A stretch of 64,000 bases of DNA from assembly GCA_034509425.1 (NCBI GenBank), contig JAVTVJ010001696.1, positions 62,001 to 126,000 on the forward strand, in the 5' to 3' direction. A program made the position numbers and the translations under genes. How positions within the stretch are numbered: the first letter of the stretch is position 1; each line of letters opens with the position of its first letter. Below the pieces are notes generated by a model. That model was not told the DNA's origin and made no database searches. It saw only the letters and a list, made by a program, of their open reading frames with translations. Below are positions 58,119 to 64,000 of this stretch, piece after piece. Source of the DNA: Eopsaltria australis. Taxonomy: Eukaryota > Chordata > Aves > Passeriformes > Petroicidae.

Positions 58119-60547
58119 CCCAAATCCCCAGCCATGCTGCTGCAGAACGTGCCTCCAATCTCCTAGAGCACATCCCAGCCCAGCCAGGAAAGAGATATCC
58201 CTTTTGGCTCAGACCCTGAGATGTTTCAAGTGGGGTGAGGGAACCACCAGGCTCAAGTCCACCTTACACAGGTTTGAGCTTTGTCCTCTGCCCTCAGCCA
58301 GTGCCTCCTGTAGGAGCAGCTCTCATTTATATAAGCTTGAAGAAGAGACTACAAATCAGTGCTCTTTGATATTCCAGATGAGTGGTCTCTCTACCAGAGT
58401 ACTGTACCCTGTCTTGCTATGTTTTCATTAAAAAATGCCCATTGCCTTAGTTCTACATCCCAAAAAGAAGAGAGTTGTTCCAACCTTATGGACTCCAAGA
58501 AGTGTTTTGCCAAATTCCTTCTTCAGCTGAGCTCACCTCCTACAGAGAGCCTCTCACCCCAGGGAAATGGGAAGTCATATCTTCCATATAATGAGTTGTG
58601 AATAACCATTACCTGAATTTTGAAATTGAACAAAGTACCGAGTTGTTTCTTGTCCGACTACCTTGGCACTTCTAATCTAAAATGTTTCTGGACCTATTGC
58701 CTAGGTTTCATGTTGTATTGAACAAGGAAATTACTGTACTTTTGAATTATGAATACTTAACTTTGGTATTGTTTGTCTGGAAACCCTTTCAGAGTTGGAA
58801 ATTTATTGCACTGGATGCTGAGGAACCAATTCAGAGATTCATTCTTGGCACAACTAGTGTGCCAGAGGTGATGAAAATGGCCTATACACTCAGGGAAAGG
58901 CCTGTGTACAGTGAATGGAAGGAGATGTCTATCACACATCTGTTGAGTTCCACTTGGTGAAACAACCCTCTGGAAATGTGACCCTGTGGCTCTGCATGGG
59001 CCACCATGTCCTCCTGCAGGACACCTGCCCAAGGCACGTGGCTGATTCAGACTGCAGTTTGAAGAAGCATTTTTAAGAAAAGGTTCGGGCTCGAAGTGAC
59101 TAAAAATAATAAATAGTTGCTGTGTTTCTGTTGGCATGAAACTCGCACTGTGCTGGGGATGAGGGGGATTAGCAGTCCTGCGGAGATTATCCATTCCCTC
59201 TGATCTTTGATCCCAGCCCTAACGCATTGCTGGGGGCTGTGCTTTGGGCAAATGTAAGGGTTTGGCCCCAGTACAATGGGGACGGGATGGATTCAGCCTC
59301 CCAGAGCAGCCTCCAAACTGTGCGCAGCTCAGGCTCATGTTTGGATTTCATCCACTTTAGAAGTAAGAGCCACCCACGGAGATTTGATCTAATTTTAAAC
59401 TTTCCAGGAGTGTTGGGAGGATTTGACAGGGATTCTCACTTGGGGGCTGAAGTAGGTGGATAGAATATACAGATGAGATCCATGGCTAGATTAACAGGAT
59501 CCTAACAGGGAAGGCCCGTGGTGAAATTAACACGTGCTCCTTAACAATTAGATATTCACTGGGGCTCTCTAGGTCTGTCTGATCATTGATGAGATCATTG
59601 AAACACTCTGAGAAACCAAAGGTGGTGAAGCAGAGTAAAGTCTGGTTATCATGGCTCAAAATTACCTAAAGCATTCCCAGCCAGCCAGGGAAAAGTTGGG
59701 GAGTGCCCACTGGAAAGAGACTTTTGGTAGGACCGTGGGATGAAAGCTGGGTGGAGAAAGACTTGTTGCTTTTGAGTTTCTGCAGATTTCCCGTAAACAA
59801 AACTTAGTGTTCCTGTTTATCTATCTACTCCTTGTGTATGCTTCAAACCTGTAACTCATCACAAGTTAGATTTTTGGCAGGAAAAAAGGAGTATCATGAC
59901 TAGGTTGTCAAAAATCCTCTCCTCAGGGTTAAGCTGTCTTCAGTATAACTGCCTGTAGAATTCTCAATGCTCAGAGACCCTCTAGGCAAAGTCCACCCTG
60001 CACTAAAAAGAGAGCCTCTGTCCCAAACAATTTACATCCTGAATACAAGAAAAGGAAAGCAGACAGATTGGGACTGCCAAAAAAGTGAAGACACACCTCT
60101 AGAGACAGCAATAGTGAGCAATCCACATCTGCCAACTGCTAAACTCCCCTTGGCAAAGGTTTCTGCTCAGCAGCTGAATCTGAAATGTTTCTATCAATCC
60201 AATTATTCTCCCCCCTTCCTCTCTTGCAATTGTTGTGATTTTATCTTTCTTTTTCCTCAGTTTTGCTGAATTTTGTCTGCTGTTTTGTGCCTAGCATTTT
60301 GACTGTTTCCTCTTATCTCCACAGCCTATATTTCTGGGGTTTTTGCAAGACTTTGAGGATCCAGGTTCCAACAGCTTAAATTACAGAGATGTTTAGCTGT
60401 AGGACATATTCTGGCACTATCTCCCAAGAGTGTTGTGATCTGAGTCTCCAGCACAGATTCTGGATAGCAAACTTTTTGGGGTGGTGCTGTCACATTTGTG
60501 CAGAGCCTGGGTCAGCATAGCAAGTTCTTTAGCTCAACTATAAGTTA
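58119..60547. other. Unique non-coding DNA
   Basis: No gene is recognised. The 145-codon reverse frame (58,757-59,194) and the 92-codon forward frame (58,682-58,960) overlap each other and show no domain. Confidence 0.45.
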
Positions 60548-60840
60548 TTCTAGGCTGGTTTGTGTTGAAAAGGATTTTAAGGATCATTTCATTCCAAACC
60601 CCTGCCATGGGCAGGGACACCTTCCAGTATTCCAAGGTGGTCCAAGCCCCTTCCAGCCTGGCCTTGGGCACTGCCAGGGATCCAGGGGCAGCCACAGCTG
60701 CTCTGGGCACCCTGGGCCAGGGCCTGCCCACCCTCCCAGCCAGCAATTCCTTCCCAAGATCCCATACACACCTCCTGTCTTTCAGCTTAAAGCCATTCCC
60801 CCTTGCCCTGACACAACAAGCCCTGCTAAAAAATTGTCTT
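60548..60840 (-). mobile_element. CR1 LINE 3' fragment, reverse strand
   Basis: 'ttctaggctggtttgtgttg' is a decayed terminus. The exact 74-bp core lies at 60,664-60,737. The 5' part has 'agcttaaagccattccccct' and 'tgccctgacacaacaagccc'. The contrast between the decayed end and the perfect core is the clearest in the window. Confidence 0.92.
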
Positions 60841-61611
60841 TGTAAGAGACAGAGCCCCGCTTATGACACGTGGTGGGCGATGGTGGAAACCTCTCCCTCT
60901 CTCTCGGCTGCCGCAGCACTGTGTCCCAGGGCTGTGTCTGGCAGCTCCCAGCCCCACAGAAAGTGAGGCAGAGCCTGCAGAGGAGCTGTTTAGTTTGATG
61001 GGTTTAGCAGAGAGGCTGCCAGGTGGAACCGGGCCAAGAGGCAGCAGACCATGACGGACAGGCCCACACCATGGAGACAGCAGCAGGGCCCAGGGGAAGG
61101 CCCGGACCAGGGAAAAACCCTCTCACACACACCCACAAACACCCACAAACACCCACAAACACACCCACACACACCCATACTCACACGCAGGCCCAGCACA
61201 GCCGCAGGTCAGAGCACAGGTCGGTACTTTGTTACTCACTGAGGCCTTGTCTGGCTGTCAGGGCCGGGAGAATGGCAGAGAGCGCACGTGAACCCGGCAC
61301 CACCGGCGATTTGCATTCGAGGCGAGTCACTGATCCCATTCCCAGGGGCTTCACTTGATGCATGGCTTAGCAGAGGGGCTAAGTTTGGTTTTATTTACGG
61401 CCGGGGCTTGGCACACGCTGGCGGCTCTGTGCTCACCAGCAGCTCTGAGGGCAGCGGCCTCACGAGCCGCCCCTCCTTTCCAGACACCACACGGAAAGTT
61501 GGTCTGCACAGGAGTGTTGGGACAGCCTCACAACCTCATCATCCCCTCTGTATCTGCCACTCTGAAAAGCTGAAAACACTCCTGAGACCTTCTGCCATTC
61601 TGAACAGAAGA
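60841..61611. other. CpG-richer unique DNA with a CACCCA-type tandem repeat
   Basis: CpGs are frequent at about 61,258-61,500. The patch includes an E-box 'cacgtg' (61,285-61,290) and the octamer 'atttgcat' (61,309-61,316). No exon is recognised. Candidate regulatory sequence, low confidence. Confidence 0.35.
61122..61188. repeat. (ACCCACAAAC)n / CACCCA-rich tandem repeat
   Basis: Three exact 10-bp units 'acccacaaac' (61,131-61,160), extended on both sides by CACA and CACCCA variants. On the other strand this is GTGGGT-rich. Confidence 0.9.
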
Positions 61612-61634
61612 AATCCCAGAATGGTTGGAGTTGG

Positions 61635-61638
61635 GAGG
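61635..61638. repeat. Target site duplication, left copy (GAGG)
   Basis: 'gagg' sits directly before the LTR start TG and matches 62,108-62,111 directly after the LTR end CA. Confidence 0.8.
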
Positions 61639-62107
61639 TGATAGCATAGGGGTAAAAATGATTTGGGGTTTGTAGTAGTTTTAGGGGATGATAGGCCTCG
61701 TAGGCCTTAAGGTAGGCCTTAGGTGTTGTCTTTGTTAGGTTAAAGTGTAGTAATGAGAACTGTATCTGTGTGCTTTTTTTGTAATGATTGCTTATGACAA
61801 GATGGATGAGATGATTGCTTAGAGGGTAGTAGGAAAGGGGACTGAAACATGTTTGGGTAAAAGCAATATATGCAATAGCAATGGTATCGAAGCTGAAACT
61901 CATGCTTGAGTGAAGACAACGTATCCAAGAGAGTAGTGTTGAATTAATGATTAACTGATGATCATAGACTGGTTGTAGTATAAATGTCACCATTTTTCGG
62001 ACCCAAGGCAGACCCTGATTTGAGGTCCCTCGACCCCTGGCTCCCAGGGCCCTTCAATAAAGCACCCATAGAATCATTCTGTGATTCTGTGTTTTCCTAT
62101 GCTAACA
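61639..62107 (+). mobile_element. Solo LTR of an endogenous retrovirus, 469 bp
   Basis: It starts 'tgatagcatagg' and ends 'cctatgctaaca'; these ends are inverted complements with one mismatch, as retroviral LTR ends are. A TATA box 'tataaat' lies at 61,979-61,985 and a polyadenylation signal 'aataaa' at 62,056-62,061, both on the plus strand, giving the orientation and a U3-R-U5 order. A 4-bp target duplication flanks it. No gag, pol or env sequence and no second LTR is present, so the internal part was probably lost by recombination between LTRs. The family is not named; a 4-bp duplication fits gammaretrovirus-like (class I) elements, which is only an inference. Confidence 0.85.
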
Positions 62108-62111
62108 GAGG
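62108..62111. repeat. Target site duplication, right copy (GAGG)
   Basis: 'gagg' immediately after the LTR terminus CA. See the left copy at 61,635. Confidence 0.8.
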
Positions 62112-62226
62112 GACCTTAAACTTCACCCTGTTCCACAGGAGCAGGGACACCTTCCACTATCTCAGGTTGCTCCAAACCCCATCCAAACTGTCCTTAAACA
62201 TTCCCAGGAATGGGGAATATCCACCA

Positions 62227-63639
62227 GACTCAGCCATTAGGAGCTGAGCAGAGAGAACATTATAAAACAGGTCAGTCAAACAGTCCCAGGAGATGCAGCT
62301 CAGAGCTTACCAGGAACAAGAGGTTGATTGAGGACAAGGGTGGGAGCTGGATGTGCTCAATGCATGAAAAACCTCAATGGTAACACGGAACACAGCAAGG
62401 GGGGAGTGAGAGAGCTAAAAAAATATTGGCTTCCTAAATATGCTTATGCTAAGTCAGATCCGTGCTCTCACCAGTCTCTCACGTGAGAGCGCAGTGAAAG
62501 AGTTGAGAAGGTGAACACTCAATACCTGGAAATACAAAGCTGTTGCTTTAGATGACTGAAATGACTGAAATAAGAGAGAATTACCAGGAAAAAAATATCA
62601 TTGACTCATCAGATGCCCAGGCACATGGAAAAGGGGCCACTACTACCAAATTCAGCTGCAAAGAAAGTTACTTAGATTCCAAAGTAAGGCTCTGAATCAT
62701 GGAAGGAATAAAAAAATACCAAGGGGAGCATAAAAACTGTCTGCAAGGATCAAACCTGAAGTTGCCTTCTCTTAGCAGCCTAAACAGGACCTATGCTTTA
62801 TTAAATCCATTCCAACTTGCAGTACTTGGGCAGCTGAAAATCCAGAGATCTGGGATAGGCTGTCACAGGAGGAAGGGCTTCTCCTCCCAAATGTAAAACC
62901 ATGTGCAAACACAGAGGCAGAAACCTGATACACTCAGTCCTGGATCCTGGCCAGTAGCACAGGCTCCAGGACTGAGCACATCTCCCTGATGCAGAGAGAC
63001 CAGTCCCCTGGGCTTAAAAAATTATAAAGTGCTCTGTTTACTTGTGGAATTTCTACCTGGAACACTAATTTGGAATATTATCAGTTGCACATGTTTGAGG
63101 GAGTCTGGCTGTTTCATAGCCATCTGTTCTTTCTGGCACAGACACAGAGGTTTCCCACATCTAGCTGCCTCTTCCAGGACAGCAGTGCTTGGGACAAGAC
63201 CTCAAGAGCCATAACCCTGCTCTAGCTCAAACCCTGGCAAAAGCAACACACTTCTCATACAGTGGAGCACCTGGTTCTGCAACTGGTACCACCCTGAAAA
63301 GAGCTGCTTAGATTTATCCAACTGCTTAAACACACAGTGAGCTTTTTCTAAGTCTGACCTTCATTGTATAGCCTCAGCATCTGAAAAATGCTGCCTGATC
63401 ACACCCTGGAGTGGCTGTGTCATAAAGGCTGGGTCAGCATCCAGGAGCCTGAGTGCTCCAAATGTCATGAACCTGCAAAACTGGGCAGGAGAGCAGCCTC
63501 ACTCTCTGTATTGCTGATGCTCTCCAATTTTCCTTGGAATTGTGCCACAATGCAAAAATATAGTTTCTGTACAGTTTTAGGTGTTTGGTCAATGCTGACT
63601 GCAAAATCCCCATCTCCATCTATTAATGTAATTATTGTC
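62227..63639. other. Unique non-coding DNA
   Basis: No gene or repeat is recognised. A 14-bp perfect palindrome with an E-box lies at 62,476-62,489. Confidence 0.4.
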
Positions 63640-63868
63640 CAGGACACAGGGAATGGCTTCCCACTGCCAGAGGGCAGGGTTGGATAGGATATTGGGAAGG
63701 AATTGTTATCTGTGAGGGTGGTGGGATCCCTGGAAGTGTCCAAGGCCAGGTTGGACAGGGCTTGGAGCCACCTGGGATAGTGGAAGGTGTCCCTGCCCAT
63801 GGCAGGGGGGTAGGAGGAAGTGGGCTTTAAAAGTCCTTTCCAACCCAAATTATTCCACAATTTCATTC
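63640..63868 (+). mobile_element. CR1 LINE 3' fragment, forward strand, with core deletion
   Basis: 'acagggaatggcttcccact' to 'ttccaacccaaattattcca'. Relative to the 39.8-kb copy it lacks about 44 bases between 'gagggtgg' and 'ggatccctgg', which removes most of the 74-bp core. Confidence 0.9.
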
Positions 63869-64000
63869 AAGTTCTCTGCCCCATCACAGGTCTTTTAATG
63901 AGAAAAAAAAGTGTTTGAAGTTTTAGTGAATCCCACAGAGGATGTTTTGGACATGAAATTTCTTGATTCATATAGGCAGAGAAAAAAATTGGGTTAGGGA
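63869..64000. other. Unique non-coding DNA to window end
   Basis: AT-rich with short A-runs. Nothing recognised. Confidence 0.4.

Larger units (their letters stand above)
61612..62226 (-). mobile_element. CR1 LINE 3' fragment, reverse strand, split by an LTR
   Basis: The left part, 61,612-61,638, reads 'aatcccagaatggttggagt' and the right part, 62,112-62,226, resumes 'gaccttaaacttcaccctgt'. Removing the LTR and one copy of GAGG restores the usual CR1 reading across the break, so the CR1 was present before the LTR arrived. Confidence 0.88.

Noticed and set aside
61639..62107. Full-length provirus
   Set aside because: Only one LTR and no internal coding sequence on either side. A solo LTR explains all that is seen.

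Overview
The window looks like non-coding DNA from a bird nuclear genome, most likely a songbird. This rests on about 25 5'-truncated pieces of the avian LINE CR1. They are recognised by the 3' end 'CCTTCCAACCCAAACCATTCTGTGATTCTGTGA', read here in parts on both strands, and by the 8-base terminal repeat ATTCTGTG. Base composition is moderate with CpG depletion, local AT-rich stretches and a few short tandem repeats. I recognise no protein-coding gene, tRNA, rRNA, CRISPR array or prokaryotic operon. The longest open frames (about 190-240 codons) are either translations of CR1 or chance frames with no recognisable domain, so no CDS is called. The DNA could be intergenic or lie inside a long intron; the sequence does not decide this.

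Layout. 1-1,480 holds two reverse-strand CR1 pieces. 1,481-13,950 is mostly unique DNA with two small CR1 pieces (5.7 and 6.1 kb) and a CpG-richer patch with an inverted SOX/TCF-like site pair near 10.0-10.4 kb. 13.95-14.35 kb is a well preserved forward CR1. 14.35-24.7 kb is unique DNA with a CCAT microsatellite, a possible small exon at 18.06 kb and an ancient SINE-like scrap. 24.7-29.2 kb has a 20-bp minisatellite, a back-to-back CR1 pair, the longest CR1 copy and a reverse copy. 32-40 kb has four forward CR1 pieces, the last forming an inverted pair. 42.9-47.7 kb has three reverse CR1 pieces around a compact cluster of transcription-factor-like motifs at 44.2-44.4 kb. 50.8-58.1 kb has five more CR1 pieces. 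60.5-62.2 kb holds a CR1, a CpG-richer patch, a CACCCA-rich tandem repeat, and a 469-bp solo retroviral LTR inserted into another CR1 with a 4-bp target duplication. A last CR1 lies at 63.6 kb.

The strongest unusual signal is in the repeats. A 74-bp stretch of CR1 is exactly the same in six copies scattered over 59 kb, and nearly so in a seventh, while the CR1 sequence next to it differs strongly between the same copies. A second CR1 family shows the same pattern: 203 bp with two differences between copies 28.6 kb apart, inside diverged flanks. This looks like patchy homogenisation, for example GC-biased gene conversion. A mixture of young subfamilies or selection on the core are alternatives. 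No multi-gene system was found.
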